DNA from: Tessaracoccus caeni
GTDB taxonomy: Bacteria; Actinomycetota; Actinomycetes; Propionibacteriales; Propionibacteriaceae
Assembly: GCF_029211185.1 (NCBI RefSeq)
Contig: NZ_JARGDO010000011.1
Coordinates: 62,001-126,000, forward strand
DNA: 64,000 bases
Reading direction: 5' to 3'
Positions 19,162 to 27,748 of the stretch are shown piece after piece (the stretch's first letter is position 1; each line of letters starts with the position of its first letter). Below the pieces are notes generated by a model. It saw only the letters and a list, made by a program, of their open reading frames with translations. It was not told the origin of the DNA and did not search any database. A program made the position numbers and the translations under genes.

Positions 19162-19836
19162 CTAGCTCGTCGCCGCCCTGGCCCGCTCCTGTTCTGCGAT
19201 GCGGGCCAGGGCGGCGTCGTCTCCACCCACGACGACAACGCTGGATCCGAGGCTCGACACCGGCGCCACCAGGAGTTCCCGCACGCTCGCCCATCCGGGG
19301 GCCGGGTCGGCGAACAGCAGGCGCTCGTCGCGGCCGGGCGTGGTCGCCACGTCGGCATGGGTGACAGCGTCGTAGGCGGGGGAGGCCGGATCGGCGGCTG
19401 CGCTGTCGAACAGGTCGGGTTGGGAGAACACCTCGGCGTAGTCGATGCAGCCGGCGGGCGGCTGCGAGAACCCGGCCCCCAGGGGATGCAGCGAGCAGGC
19501 GACGGTGTCCGGGCCGCGGCGCTCGTCTGCGGGCCCGACGACGGCCAGGTCGGCGTCACCGGTCACTCCCACCGTGACGCCGCAGCCGCGTTGCCAGGCC
19601 GCGGCGATCCACACCAGCGTCACCCAGTGACCGGGATCGGTCTCAGCCAGGCCCAGGTCGATCGTCGCCCCGGGCTCCAGGCCGAGGTCCTCGATCAGGT
19701 TGGCCGTCTTGCTCACCCAGTTGGCGAAGGTGATCGCCGACAGCTCGATCCGCGACCCGGCGGCCACGTCGTAGTGGGTGATCAGCGGGCCGGCGCCCTG
19801 GGCGCGCACCCGGGCCTGCAAAGCATCGGTGAACAT
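19162..19836 (-). CDS. TIGR03089-family protein (AMP-binding-enzyme-related)
   Basis: A 224-aa protein of an actinobacterial family resembling a reduced adenylate-forming enzyme. The N-terminus (residues about 1-45) reads like an acyl-CoA synthetase entry region, with ITHYDVAAGSRIELSAITFA and WVSKTANLIEDLGLEPGATI. I do not see the P-loop-like nucleotide motif, so catalysis is doubtful. ATG 19836 has TACGCT 7 nt upstream on this strand and is divergent from manC. Its 3' end faces the DivIVA-like gene. Confidence 0.72.
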   Translation of the reverse strand: MFTDALQARVRAQGAGPLITHYDVAAGSRIELSAITFANWVSKTANLIEDLGLEPGATIDLGLAETDPGHWVTLVWIAAAWQRGCGVTVGVTGDADLAVVGPADERRGPDTVACSLHPLGAGFSQPPAGCIDYAEVFSQPDLFDSAAADPASPAYDAVTHADVATTPGRDERLLFADPAPGWASVRELLVAPVSSLGSSVVVVGGDDAALARIAEQERARAATS

Positions 19837-19843
19837 GCTGTGC

Positions 19844-19859
19844 AGCGTAGCGGTAGGCT
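19844..19859. promoter_or_regulatory. Divergent leaderless -10 boxes of TIGR03089 gene and manC
   Basis: TACGCT on the minus strand (19844-19849) is 7 nt from ATG 19836. TAGGCT on the plus strand (19854-19859) is 7 nt from ATG 19867. The whole intergenic gap is 30 bp. Confidence 0.6.
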
Positions 19860-19866
19860 CCGGGCC

Positions 19867-20946
19867 ATGCGTTACGTGGTGATCATGGCCGGGGGATCGG
19901 GCACGCGGTTGTGGCCGTTGTCGCGGAAGGGCAAGCCCAAGCAGCTGTTGGATCTCTTCGAGGGGCGTTCGCTGCTGCGCACCGCCTACGAGCGCGTCGC
20001 CGGGTTGGTCGACGCGGAGCGGGTGCTCGTCGTGTGCGGACGCGCCTATGCCGACGACGTCACCGAGCAACTGCCTGAGCTTCCGGCCGGCAATGTGCTG
20101 GGCGAGCCGGAGGGTCGTGACTCGCTGAATGCCGTCGCCTGGTCGGTGGCGGAGGCCGCGCGTCGCGACCCCGAGGCCGTGGTGGCCGTGGTCACCGCGG
20201 ATCAGGTGATCACGCCGATCGACGAGTTCCAGCACTCGCTGGACCGTGCCTTCGAGGTGGCCGAAGCGCGACCGGAGGCGCTGGTGACGCTGGGCGTCGT
20301 GCCCACCTCGCCGCACACCGGTTACGGCTACCTGCAGCGCGGGGATGCGCTCGACGGCTTCCCCGACGTGTGCCGCGTCGTCGAGTTCAAGGAGAAGCCG
20401 GAGCGTGCCGTCGCGGAGGAGTACCTCGCCAGCGGCCGCTACTGGTGGAACGCCGGCATGTTCGTCTGGCGTGCCGAGACGCTGCTGCGCCAGCTGCGGT
20501 TGCTGCTACCGGAGGAGCACGACAAGATCGTGCGTCTCGTCGCCCACCCGGAGCTGCTGGACCAGATCTTCCCGACGTTGAAGAAGACCTCGATCGACTA
20601 CGCGATCATGGAGCCGGTCTCCCAGGGCAAGGCGGAGGCTGCCGTCTACGCGGTGGGACTGCACGTCGACTGGCGCGACATCGGCGGCTTCGTCTCGCTC
20701 GCCGAGCTCTTCGCCACGGACGCCGCGGGCAACGCCGTTCAGGGCCGCACCGTGACGCTGGATGCGTCGGGCTGCGTGCTCGTCAACGCCTCCGGCCGCG
20801 ACCACGTGATCGCGGCCTTGGGGCTGAAGGACACCCTCGTCGTCGCCACCCCCACCGCGACGCTGGCCTGCGCCTTGAGCGACGGCGAGCGCATCCGTGA
20901 GCTCGTCGAACGAGTGCGCGACGAGGCGGGCGTGGAGTTCTCCTGA
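19867..20946 (+). CDS. manC: Mannose-1-phosphate guanylyltransferase
   Basis: A 359-aa nucleotidyltransferase making GDP-mannose from mannose-1-phosphate and GTP for glycan and lipoglycan synthesis. It has MAGGSGTRLWPLSRKGKPKQ (the pyrophosphorylase loop), VVTADQVITPIDEFQ, the VEFKEKPERAVAEEYLASG block and YWWNAGMFVWRAETLL. It is a short type without the fused isomerase domain. Leaderless start at ATG 19867. The phosphomannomutase-type enzyme at 33238 supplies its substrate. Confidence 0.93.
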   Translation: MRYVVIMAGGSGTRLWPLSRKGKPKQLLDLFEGRSLLRTAYERVAGLVDAERVLVVCGRAYADDVTEQLPELPAGNVLGEPEGRDSLNAVAWSVAEAARRDPEAVVAVVTADQVITPIDEFQHSLDRAFEVAEARPEALVTLGVVPTSPHTGYGYLQRGDALDGFPDVCRVVEFKEKPERAVAEEYLASGRYWWNAGMFVWRAETLLRQLRLLLPEEHDKIVRLVAHPELLDQIFPTLKKTSIDYAIMEPVSQGKAEAAVYAVGLHVDWRDIGGFVSLAELFATDAAGNAVQGRTVTLDASGCVLVNASGRDHVIAALGLKDTLVVATPTATLACALSDGERIRELVERVRDEAGVEFS

Positions 20947-20977
20947 GACATCGCTGAGATTCGCTCTCATGGAACGG

Positions 20978-21008
20978 GTGACAGAGGCCCGTCTCGGGTG
21001 TCTATAAT
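20978..21008 (+). promoter_or_regulatory. whiB promoter
   Basis: A consensus -10 TATAAT at 21003-21008 has a -35-like GTGACA at 20978-20983, with a rather long 19-bp spacer. A 45-nt leader with a GAAGGGG ribosome site precedes ATG 21054. Confidence 0.55.
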
Positions 21009-21053
21009 TACGTCGTTGCAATTCGCGGGGGTAAGCGAGGGAAGGGGGCGATC

Positions 21054-21314
21054 ATGCCCGAGATGTTGTTGGACATCTTCGATGAGCTGGACGGCGCCTT
21101 CGCATGGCAGGCCGAGGCCCTCTGTGCCCAGACCGATCCCGAGGCGTTCTTCCCTGAAAAGGGCGGATCCACGCGTGAGGCCAAGCAGGTGTGCCAGAGC
21201 TGCACCGTGCGCGCCGAGTGCCTTGAGTACGCCCTCGCCCACGACGAGCGGTTCGGCATCTGGGGCGGTCTCTCCGAGCGCGAACGCCGTCGCCTGAGGC
21301 ACGCCGCCAGCTGA
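21054..21314 (+). CDS. whiB2: WhiB-family iron-sulfur transcription factor (WhiB2-like)
   Basis: An 86-aa protein with the four cluster-binding cysteines at 24, 47, 50 and 56 (C, then CxxC and C). The GIWGG turn is at 68-72, followed by the basic DNA-contacting tail SERERRRLRH. WhiB proteins bind a [4Fe-4S] cluster and the primary sigma factor. The position beside manC and envelope genes fits WhiB2, which acts in septation; the assignment to WhiB2 is from context. It has an unusually consensus promoter and a leader, unlike most neighbours. Confidence 0.93.
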   Translation: MPEMLLDIFDELDGAFAWQAEALCAQTDPEAFFPEKGGSTREAKQVCQSCTVRAECLEYALAHDERFGIWGGLSERERRRLRHAAS

Positions 21315-21316
21315 GC

Positions 21317-21322
21317 TAGGCT
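21317..21322 (+). promoter_or_regulatory. -10 box TAGGCT of the large glycosyltransferase gene
   Basis: TAGGCT is followed by a short leader with GGGAGGA at 21340-21346, 4 nt before GTG 21351. Confidence 0.45.
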
Positions 21323-21350
21323 CGACTCCCGTGATCATTGGGAGGATGTC

Positions 21351-24300
21351 GTGAGCGAAGAGCAACCGGGCGACCGGCTGACCGACTTGTGGGCATGGGC
21401 CGACGAGGACGACGACGCTCTCGACCCCGATCCCATCCTTCCTTCCGTCGTCACGGCCGTCATGGTGGTGCGCGACGCTGCCGACTGGTTGCCGGAGCAA
21501 CTGGTCGCGCTCGGTCAGCTCGAATCCAGGCCCGGTCGGGTGATCGCGGTCGACAACGGGTCGACGGACGAGTCGCCCCGGTTGCTGGCCGAGGCCGTCG
21601 AGGACGGCATCCTCGACGAGGTCATCCGCGGCAATCACAGCTGGAGCTTCGGGCGCGCCGTCGCCGAAGCAGTGGGGGAGCAGGCCCCCGAGTGGCTTTG
21701 GCTGCTCCACGACGACTCCGCTCCGCGCCCGCACGCCCTGACCAGGCTGCTCAAGGCGGCCCCCACGGCCGACCTGATCTTCCCCAAGCTGCTCCAGCCG
21801 CCCCGTCGCAACTATCCGGACACGCTGGCCGAGGTGGGCCAGTCCATCACCATGGGCGGTCACCGGGTGCTGACCGTCGAAGAGGGCGACATCGACCAGC
21901 ATCAGGTGGATCCCGCTGCCGTGCTCGGTGGCTCCACCGCCGGTCTGCTGATCCGAGGAACCGCCTGGACCGAACTCGGCGGACTGGCGCCCGAGGTGGC
22001 CCGGCACCGGGACGGCGTCGACCTGGGCTGGCGGGCCAACGCCGCCGGCTGGCGAGTGGTCACGGCGCCGGAGGTCTCGCTGGTGCACCGCGCATCGGGG
22101 CGCATCGGAGAGCGTGAGACCGGCCGTCATCCGCACGAGGACGATCGCCTGGCCGCGCTGACGGTGGTGAGCGCGCGCGGAGCCAACCGCTTCTACCTGG
22201 TCCTGATCAGCTGGATCCGTGCGCTGGGTTTCCTCCTCGCCAAGTCGCCCGGCCATGCCACGGCCGAACTGCGGGCGCTTCGGCGCTGGCGTCGCTCGTC
22301 GGATCAGGTCGAGGCGCTCGCCGCGCGTCTGCCTGCCGTCGAGGACGAAGAGATCGCCGACCTGCTGCCCAACCATTTCTGGCCGTTGCGCAACGCGGTG
22401 GACCGGATGGGCACCTCCCTCTCGGAGCGGTACCGCACCCTGACCAGCCAGGAGGTGGACACCTCCATCGACGAGCTGACCAGCGACGACTACGTGCCGC
22501 CGCGACCTCCCCGTCGCCTGATCAACCCGCTCACCCTGCTCACGCTCGGGCTCCTGATCACCGGCGTGATCGCCGGATGGTCGCTCGTGGGGCGGGGCAC
22601 CGTCGCGGGCGGTGGACTGCTGCCGGCGCCGGCGAGCCTCGCGGAGGCCTGGCGGGCATTCGTCGAACCCATCGCGGCCGGCGGCAATGCACCTTGGCTG
22701 GGCTTCGCCGCCATCGGTTCGCTGCTCTCCTTCGGCCAGGCCAATGCCTTCGTGATCACCATGCTGATGATCGCCCCGCTGCTCGCCGGTCTGTCGGCCT
22801 TCACCGCGTTGCGTGCCTTCGACGTGCGTCCGCCGCTCGCTGGTGCGGCGGCAGGCGCCTGGGCGGCGGCCGTGATCGTGCTGGGCCTGGTGACCGCCGG
22901 CGACCTCACCGGCATGGTGCTCGCCGTCGCCGGACCCCGGCTTGTGGTGTCGTTGTATCGCGTTGCCAGCAATGACGCGGGCGGGGCCGAGCGGCTTCGT
23001 CGGCCCGCGTCCGCCGCGTTGTGGCTGGTCGTCATTGCGTCGGCTTGGCCGGCGGCCCTGGTGCTGGTCACCGTGCTGGCGATCGGGGCGGCCGTGAGTC
23101 GTCGCGTCACCTGGTCCGACGCGCTGGTGACCGTGCTTCCCGTGTGGCTGTTCCTCGGTCCCTGGCTACCCACCCTCGTCAGCTATCCCGGCCGCCTCCT
23201 GACCGGCGTCGATCCGATGGCCTGGCCTGATTTCCCGCCCTCGTCCTACGGCGTGCTCGCCGGGCGACTGATCCCGTCGGGGCTGCCGGTGTGGCTGAAC
23301 CTGGCCTTCTTCGTCGTGCTCGGCATCGTCGCGGCGGTCGGGCTGGTGCGCATCCGGCGAGCCGCCGTGCGGTGGGCCGCGCTCGCCGCGATCGGTGTGC
23401 CCATGCTGCTCGGTGTGGCCGCCTCGCGCATCGCGCTGCCCGTGATGGGGGGCGAGGCCCGGGCCTCTTTGACCGCGTGGGCGCTGCTGGTGGTCGCCGG
23501 TGCGTTGGCGCCGGTCGTCTTGTCGTCCAGGTCGTCTGATGGGAACCATGGCGGTCGACGACGCTCGACGTCTGCGATCGCACTGGGACTCGCCTCCGCC
23601 CTGGTCGCGGTGACCTGGGCGGTGGTGGGCTTCAACGGCGCGGTCCAGCTGACCCGGCCCGTGCTTCCGGGCTACGTGCGCGACGTGATCTCGTCGCCGC
23701 GTGATACCCGCGCCCTGCTCATCCAGCGGCACAGCGACACCCAGCTGAGCTGGAACGTCGTCGACGCACACCAGCCGCAATGGGGAACCGGAGAACGCAA
23801 CCCGGCGGGAGCCGACGAGGCTGACTACGCGACGCTCGTGCAGGCCTTCTCCGGCGCGACGGTGCCGGAGGATCTCGCCGAGCAGCTCACCGCGCTCGGC
23901 ATCTCGCACGTCTGGATGAGCGGCTTTCCCGCCGACCAGCTGGCCGGCGTCAGCAATGCCGCGGGCCTGAGCAGCGCCGCCGCCGACGACGACTCGACGG
24001 TGTGGACCGTCGTCGGCATGGTGAGCCGTGCTGAGGTCGTCGACGGGGAGAGCCGCGAGCCGGTCGTCACCGGCACGATCCCGAAGGGATCCGCGTCACG
24101 GACGCTGGAGCTCGCCGAGTCCGCGGGCTCCATCTGGCATGCTCAGGTCGCCGGCGAGGAGCTGCCCCGCATCGACAGGGGCGAGGACGGATCCCTCGCC
24201 TTCGACCTGGGGGAGCGCTCCGGTGAACTCACCTACGGCGCTCCGGCGGCCTGGTGGGCGGTGGCCTGGCACGGCGTGGTGCTGCTCGGACTGCTGATCC

Positions 24301-24356
24301 TGTTGGCCCCGACCATCGGCTCCGCGCAGGGTGCGCGCCGCGGACAGGAGGACTGA
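21351..24356 (+). CDS. Large family 2 glycosyltransferase with polytopic membrane domain
   Basis: A 1001-aa protein. The N-terminal GT-A domain (about residues 30-290) includes VTAVMVVRDAADWLPEQLVA, VIAVDNGSTDESPRLLAEAV and WLWLLHDDSAPRPHALTRLL with an acidic metal site. From about residue 385 come many membrane helices, then an extracytoplasmic stretch and a final helix before RRGQED. This is typical of actinobacterial envelope glycosyltransferases with a C-terminal multi-spanning domain. Acceptor and donor are unknown. GTG start with a clear ribosome site. Four bases separate it from the DUF5719 gene, suggesting joint function. Confidence 0.85.
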   Translation: MSEEQPGDRLTDLWAWADEDDDALDPDPILPSVVTAVMVVRDAADWLPEQLVALGQLESRPGRVIAVDNGSTDESPRLLAEAVEDGILDEVIRGNHSWSFGRAVAEAVGEQAPEWLWLLHDDSAPRPHALTRLLKAAPTADLIFPKLLQPPRRNYPDTLAEVGQSITMGGHRVLTVEEGDIDQHQVDPAAVLGGSTAGLLIRGTAWTELGGLAPEVARHRDGVDLGWRANAAGWRVVTAPEVSLVHRASGRIGERETGRHPHEDDRLAALTVVSARGANRFYLVLISWIRALGFLLAKSPGHATAELRALRRWRRSSDQVEALAARLPAVEDEEIADLLPNHFWPLRNAVDRMGTSLSERYRTLTSQEVDTSIDELTSDDYVPPRPPRRLINPLTLLTLGLLITGVIAGWSLVGRGTVAGGGLLPAPASLAEAWRAFVEPIAAGGNAPWLGFAAIGSLLSFGQANAFVITMLMIAPLLAGLSAFTALRAFDVRPPLAGAAAGAWAAAVIVLGLVTAGDLTGMVLAVAGPRLVVSLYRVASNDAGGAERLRRPASAALWLVVIASAWPAALVLVTVLAIGAAVSRRVTWSDALVTVLPVWLFLGPWLPTLVSYPGRLLTGVDPMAWPDFPPSSYGVLAGRLIPSGLPVWLNLAFFVVLGIVAAVGLVRIRRAAVRWAALAAIGVPMLLGVAASRIALPVMGGEARASLTAWALLVVAGALAPVVLSSRSSDGNHGGRRRSTSAIALGLASALVAVTWAVVGFNGAVQLTRPVLPGYVRDVISSPRDTRALLIQRHSDTQLSWNVVDAHQPQWGTGERNPAGADEADYATLVQAFSGATVPEDLAEQLTALGISHVWMSGFPADQLAGVSNAAGLSSAAADDDSTVWTVVGMVSRAEVVDGESREPVVTGTIPKGSASRTLELAESAGSIWHAQVAGEELPRIDRGEDGSLAFDLGERSGELTYGAPAAWWAVAWHGVVLLGLLILLAPTIGSAQGARRGQED

Positions 24357-24359
24357 GAC

Positions 24360-25592
24360 ATGCTGCGCAGGATCCTGGAAGTCGCCGGCGGGCTGGTGGG
24401 CATCGTCGCGATCACGGTGGCCGCCACGCAACTCGAGCCCATGCCGCTGCCTCGCCTGACCGACGTCGAACCGCCGCGCGAACAGCGCCTGGTGTGTATG
24501 CCACCGGCCTCCGGCACGCTGTACGCCCAGGCGGAAGAACGCCTGACTCTCGCGACGATGGACGGCGAGGCGGCGGAGCGCGAGGCCACCACCGTCGAGG
24601 ACGTGGGGTCGCAGCCCTTCACCCTGCGCGGCGTCCAGCCGGCAGGAGGAGTGCGCGTCGACGACGCGTTCGTCGGCTGCCAGCTGCCGGCGGCGTCGGG
24701 CATCCTGCAGGTGGCGGACGCCAGCGTCTCCGAGCTGTTGATCATCAATCCCGATGCCACCGATGCTGCCGTCGACCTCAGCCTGTACGGCCCGGACGGC
24801 GAGGTACTCGCCTTGGGCTCCCGCGGCATCGTCGTCAGCCCTCAGCGCAGTCGCACCATCGCCCTCTCTGTGCTCGCCGGCCAGGAGGGCCCGATCGGCG
24901 TCGGGTTCAGCACCTCTCGAGGGCGGGTCGCCGTCGTCGCCGTGACCGAGGACGGCGCGGCGACCACGCCGACGTCGGCGGCGGATCGCCATCTGATTCC
25001 GGGCATCGCCAAGAACGTGCCTGCCCAGCTGATCCTGAGCAACCCCGGCACCGAGCGCGCCACCGCCGAGGTCTACGTGCTGGGAGCCAATGCGCGGTTC
25101 CAGCCTTCGGGAGGCGCGGGCCTGTCGATTCCCGCCGGGGCGAGTCACGCGGTGGATCTGACCCTGGGCCTTGCCGGCGAGCTGGGCGCGATCGAGGTGC
25201 TCTCCGACCGGGAGATCGGCGCCACCGTGATCGGCGGGACGTCCGGGGCGATGAACCCGGCACGGCCCGGCCAGCGACTGCGGGCCTTCGGCCCAGGGGG
25301 CGGTGCCCTCCAGCTGAGCAATCCCTCCGAGGAGTCGGTGAGTCTGGTGGTCTCGGTCGCCACCGACGGCGGCGCGGCCGCTGACACCACGGTGGTGGTG
25401 CCCGCCGGAACCACCGTCGCCGCCACGCTTCCCGATAGCGGCGAGAGCCTGGTGACGGTTGCGTCGCCGGCGCCCGTCTTGGGTGCCCTGGTCTACCCGT
25501 CGAACGGCACCGTCGCGGTCATCCCTCTGAACGCCGACCTCTCTGAGGATGCCGAGCCCATCCGGGCGGAGCTGGCCCCGACTCTGCGCTAG
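24360..25592 (+). CDS. DUF5719-family secreted or anchored protein
   Basis: A 410-aa protein with an N-terminal hydrophobic segment (residues about 5-22), then repeated beta-rich blocks such as ELLIINPDATDAAVDLSLYG and LILSNPGTERATAEVYVLGA. The repeated (I/L)xNP motif suggests tandem immunoglobulin-like or beta-propeller-like folds outside the membrane. It fits DUF5719, found next to the large glycosyltransferase in actinobacteria. The start ATG 24360 lies just after the glycosyltransferase stop. It converges with the response regulator gene, overlapping it by four bases at the 3' ends. Confidence 0.72.
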   Translation: MLRRILEVAGGLVGIVAITVAATQLEPMPLPRLTDVEPPREQRLVCMPPASGTLYAQAEERLTLATMDGEAAEREATTVEDVGSQPFTLRGVQPAGGVRVDDAFVGCQLPAASGILQVADASVSELLIINPDATDAAVDLSLYGPDGEVLALGSRGIVVSPQRSRTIALSVLAGQEGPIGVGFSTSRGRVAVVAVTEDGAATTPTSAADRHLIPGIAKNVPAQLILSNPGTERATAEVYVLGANARFQPSGGAGLSIPAGASHAVDLTLGLAGELGAIEVLSDREIGATVIGGTSGAMNPARPGQRLRAFGPGGGALQLSNPSEESVSLVVSVATDGGAAADTTVVVPAGTTVAATLPDSGESLVTVASPAPVLGALVYPSNGTVAVIPLNADLSEDAEPIRAELAPTLR

Positions 25593-26221
25593 CGCTCTCC
25601 CACCTCGTAGAGCCACGCCGACAACCCCCGCTGGTTCTGGACGCCCGCTCGTCGGAACATCTTTCCGAGCCGCTTGTGGGTGGCGGAGACGCTGATGTGC
25701 GTCGTCTCTGCCATCTCTGCGATGCTGCGGCTGCGCAGCACGAGTTCAAGGAGTTGGCGGTCGGTGTCATCCTTGGCGACACGGTTCGCGCGCGCCGGAT
25801 CGACGATCGCGAGCCGGTCGAGGTGACGTGCGAGGGCAGCGGTGACCACGTCGTTGCCTACCTGATAGCCGGCGTGCACCGCCTTTACCGCAGCCGTGAC
25901 GTTGAGCAGGAAGGCGCCTTTGTGGACGAAGCCGCCGATACCGACCTCCAGGGCATTGAGCACTTCGCCCACGTCGAAGGAGGTCATGATAAGAGCCTTG
26001 GCGGAGTTTCCCGACGCCTTCAACTCGGTGGCAACCTGTATCCCGGACATGCCGGGTAACCGGACATCCATCAGCCACACATCGACGGGAGTGGTGACGG
26101 CCAGCGCGTCCTCTCCCGTCTCGACGACGGCCACCAGCTCGAGATCGGGATCAGCACGTAAGAGGGTCTCCAAGCCGTGCAGAATGGTGCGGTCATCGTC
26201 GCAGATGGCTACCCGGATCAT
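25589..26221 (-). CDS. NarL/LuxR-type response regulator
   Basis: A 210-aa two-component regulator. The receiver has the acidic cluster D8-D10, phospho-acceptor Asp52 (WLMDVRLPG) and Lys101 (FVHKGA). The C-terminal HTH is LuxR-like (LVLRSRSIAEMAETTHISVS, then ATHKRLGKMFRRAGVQNQ). It would bind DNA as a dimer once phosphorylated by the adjacent kinase. Its ATG overlaps the kinase stop (ATGA). Candidate binding sites are the repeated 14-bp motifs at 27390-27423 and 27618-27673. Confidence 0.9.
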   Translation of the reverse strand: MIRVAICDDDRTILHGLETLLRADPDLELVAVVETGEDALAVTTPVDVWLMDVRLPGMSGIQVATELKASGNSAKALIMTSFDVGEVLNALEVGIGGFVHKGAFLLNVTAAVKAVHAGYQVGNDVVTAALARHLDRLAIVDPARANRVAKDDTDRQLLELVLRSRSIAEMAETTHISVSATHKRLGKMFRRAGVQNQRGLSAWLYEVGER

Positions 26222-27315
26222 GCGCTGCTCCTTGTCCTGACGAGGGGGATGCTCGCTCGGCACACCCAGGTGTTGCCTATGGCAGCAGATTCGATGGCGC
26301 CGCCGGCCAGGCCGGCATGCCGGCCCATGCCCACCAGCCCCAGGGGGCGTTTCCTGTCGCGTCGTCCGTGTTTGATGCCATTCTCGACAACCAGCGTGAG
26401 CACGTCGTCCCGGCGCTGGACGGCAACGCGGCACGGCGCAATGGGGTCGCCGTGCTTGACGACGTTGTGCAGCGCCTCCGCGATGATCCGGCTGACAACC
26501 AGATCGACCTCGGGGGAAAGCTGTGCCAGCGTGACGTCCGCGTTCGCCGGGTGTACATCGAAGCCAGCGGCAGTGAGTTCTGCGATGCCGGCTCGCAGGG
26601 CGTCGTCGGCGCCGACCACCTGAAACGGTTTGGTGGGGCCCTCGCGTTGCAGATCGGCGGTCACCTGACGCAGTGTCGCGTCGGCGCTGCGCACTCGCTC
26701 TATCAGTTCGTCGAAGAATGCCGGCGCTGTCCGCTCGTCATCGGATGCCGTCTCGGCGCGCACCAGGATCCCCGTGAGATTCCGTCCGACGAAGTCGTGA
26801 ATGTCGACGGCCATCCGCATCTGTCGCTCGACGTACGCCCGGGACACGCGCTCCGCCTCAGCTCGCATCACCCATCGGAACCCCAGCCCGAGCACCCAAG
26901 GGATGACGAGTACGACCACCGACGCGACGCACATGATCAGCACCTCGGTTGTCGTTCTCGAGCGTCGGACCACGAGCACCGCCATCTCCAGCAACACCAC
27001 GGTCGACAGCAGAACTGCTCCGCGGAACTGTTCTTTGCGAACCGCCAGCGCCACGGCGGTGGCGGCGATATAGGACGACAGTCCAACGCCACTGGGATCG
27101 ACCCATAGGCCGGCGACGAGAAGGCCGCAGATCAGCCCGATCCCAGGCAACAGCCACCTCACCGCGACCAGCACGCCTAGGAACATCGCAAAGTCCCACA
27201 CAAAGATGGGCGCCAGCTGCTCCCCTGAAATGAATCCGATGAAGGACATTCCTACCCAGAGTGCAGCCACGCCGGCCTCAATCCATCCGGATGCCAGTAT
27301 TTGACGTGCGCTCAT
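26218..27315 (-). CDS. Two-component sensor histidine kinase (HisKA_3 type)
   Basis: A 365-aa kinase with five or six membrane helices in residues 1-150 and very short external loops, so the signal is probably sensed in or near the membrane. The dimerisation box VDIHDFVGRNLTGILV has the phospho-accepting His173. The ATPase domain shows EALHNVVKHGD (N box) and GLVGMGRHAGLAGG (G box). ATG 27315 has TACGCT 7 nt upstream on this strand, a leaderless start. It is divergent from the secreted-peptide gene, which could supply its signal; this is inference. Confidence 0.88.
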   Translation of the reverse strand: MSARQILASGWIEAGVAALWVGMSFIGFISGEQLAPIFVWDFAMFLGVLVAVRWLLPGIGLICGLLVAGLWVDPSGVGLSSYIAATAVALAVRKEQFRGAVLLSTVVLLEMAVLVVRRSRTTTEVLIMCVASVVVLVIPWVLGLGFRWVMRAEAERVSRAYVERQMRMAVDIHDFVGRNLTGILVRAETASDDERTAPAFFDELIERVRSADATLRQVTADLQREGPTKPFQVVGADDALRAGIAELTAAGFDVHPANADVTLAQLSPEVDLVVSRIIAEALHNVVKHGDPIAPCRVAVQRRDDVLTLVVENGIKHGRRDRKRPLGLVGMGRHAGLAGGAIESAAIGNTWVCRASIPLVRTRSSA

Positions 27316-27322
27316 GCGCGTA

Positions 27323-27328
27323 AGCGTA
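27323..27328 (-). promoter_or_regulatory. -10 box TACGCT, leaderless start of the kinase
   Basis: TACGCT on the minus strand is 7 nt from ATG 27315. Confidence 0.55.
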
Positions 27329-27389
27329 GCCCGCGCCCGCTCGGCGTCCGACGCCACCGCTTGCGAAGCGGGCGACCTCCCCGGAACAC

Positions 27390-27423
27390 GGCAGTTGACT
27401 GCCTTTTTTGGCAGCTGACGGCC
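27390..27423 (+). promoter_or_regulatory. Paired 14-bp regulator sites upstream of the peptide gene
   Basis: GGCAGTTGACTGCC (27390-27403) and GGCAGCTGACGGCC (27410-27423) differ at two positions and start 20 bp apart, about two helical turns, joined by TTTTTT. They lie between the kinase and the divergent peptide gene. The second ends about 41 bp before a GAGTAT -10-like box at 27464. Confidence 0.55.
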
Positions 27424-27476
27424 CTTTGCCGTGGAGGTGGCCCCTCCCTGCCTGCGGGCGCGAGAGTATGCCCAGC

Positions 27477-27617
27477 ATGACTGCAAAGCTCTTCACGATA
27501 GTCCTGTCCGCCATCCTGTTGGTCGCCCCCGCGTACGCGATCCCGGCCGACGAGCCCGCCTCGCCCGCTGTTCCCGGGATCTGTGACCTTTTTCCGCGCT
27601 TTCCAGGCTGCAAGTAG
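27477..27617 (+). CDS. Secreted 46-aa two-cysteine peptide
   Basis: A short gene with a clear signal peptide (MTAKLFTIVLSAILLVAPAYA, AYA cleavage after residue 21) and a predicted 25-residue mature peptide ending GICDLFPRFPGCK. Cys36 and Cys45 could form a disulfide loop of eight residues. No family is recognised. An in-frame ATG at 27468 would add three residues. It is divergent from the histidine kinase and followed by the second set of 14-bp sites. It could be a pheromone, a bacteriocin-like peptide or a kinase ligand; none is proven. Confidence 0.6.
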   Translation: MTAKLFTIVLSAILLVAPAYAIPADEPASPAVPGICDLFPRFPGCK

Positions 27618-27673
27618 GTCATTCAGCTGCCGGGCCGCGGTAGTCAACTGCCCACCTGCGGCAGTTGACTACC
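27618..27673 (+). promoter_or_regulatory. Triple regulator-site array upstream of the I36-like gene
   Basis: GGTAGTCAACTGCC (27639-27652) and GGCAGTTGACTACC (27660-27673) are exact inverted copies with starts 21 bp apart. A partial third site in the first orientation (27618-27631) is 21 bp further upstream. The last site ends 42 bp before the -10-like TAGCGT at 27715-27720. Confidence 0.55.
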
Positions 27674-27748
27674 CGCCTGCTCGTTTTGGCTGGACGAACC
27701 TGCCTGACGTGTTCTAGCGTCCTAATTATCTTAATGTAGGGAGAAATA

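Noticed and set aside
27639-27673. Terminator of the secreted peptide gene
   Set aside because: The 14-bp inverted pair has a short loop but no T run, and the same motif occurs as direct repeats before the peptide, so operator function is favoured.
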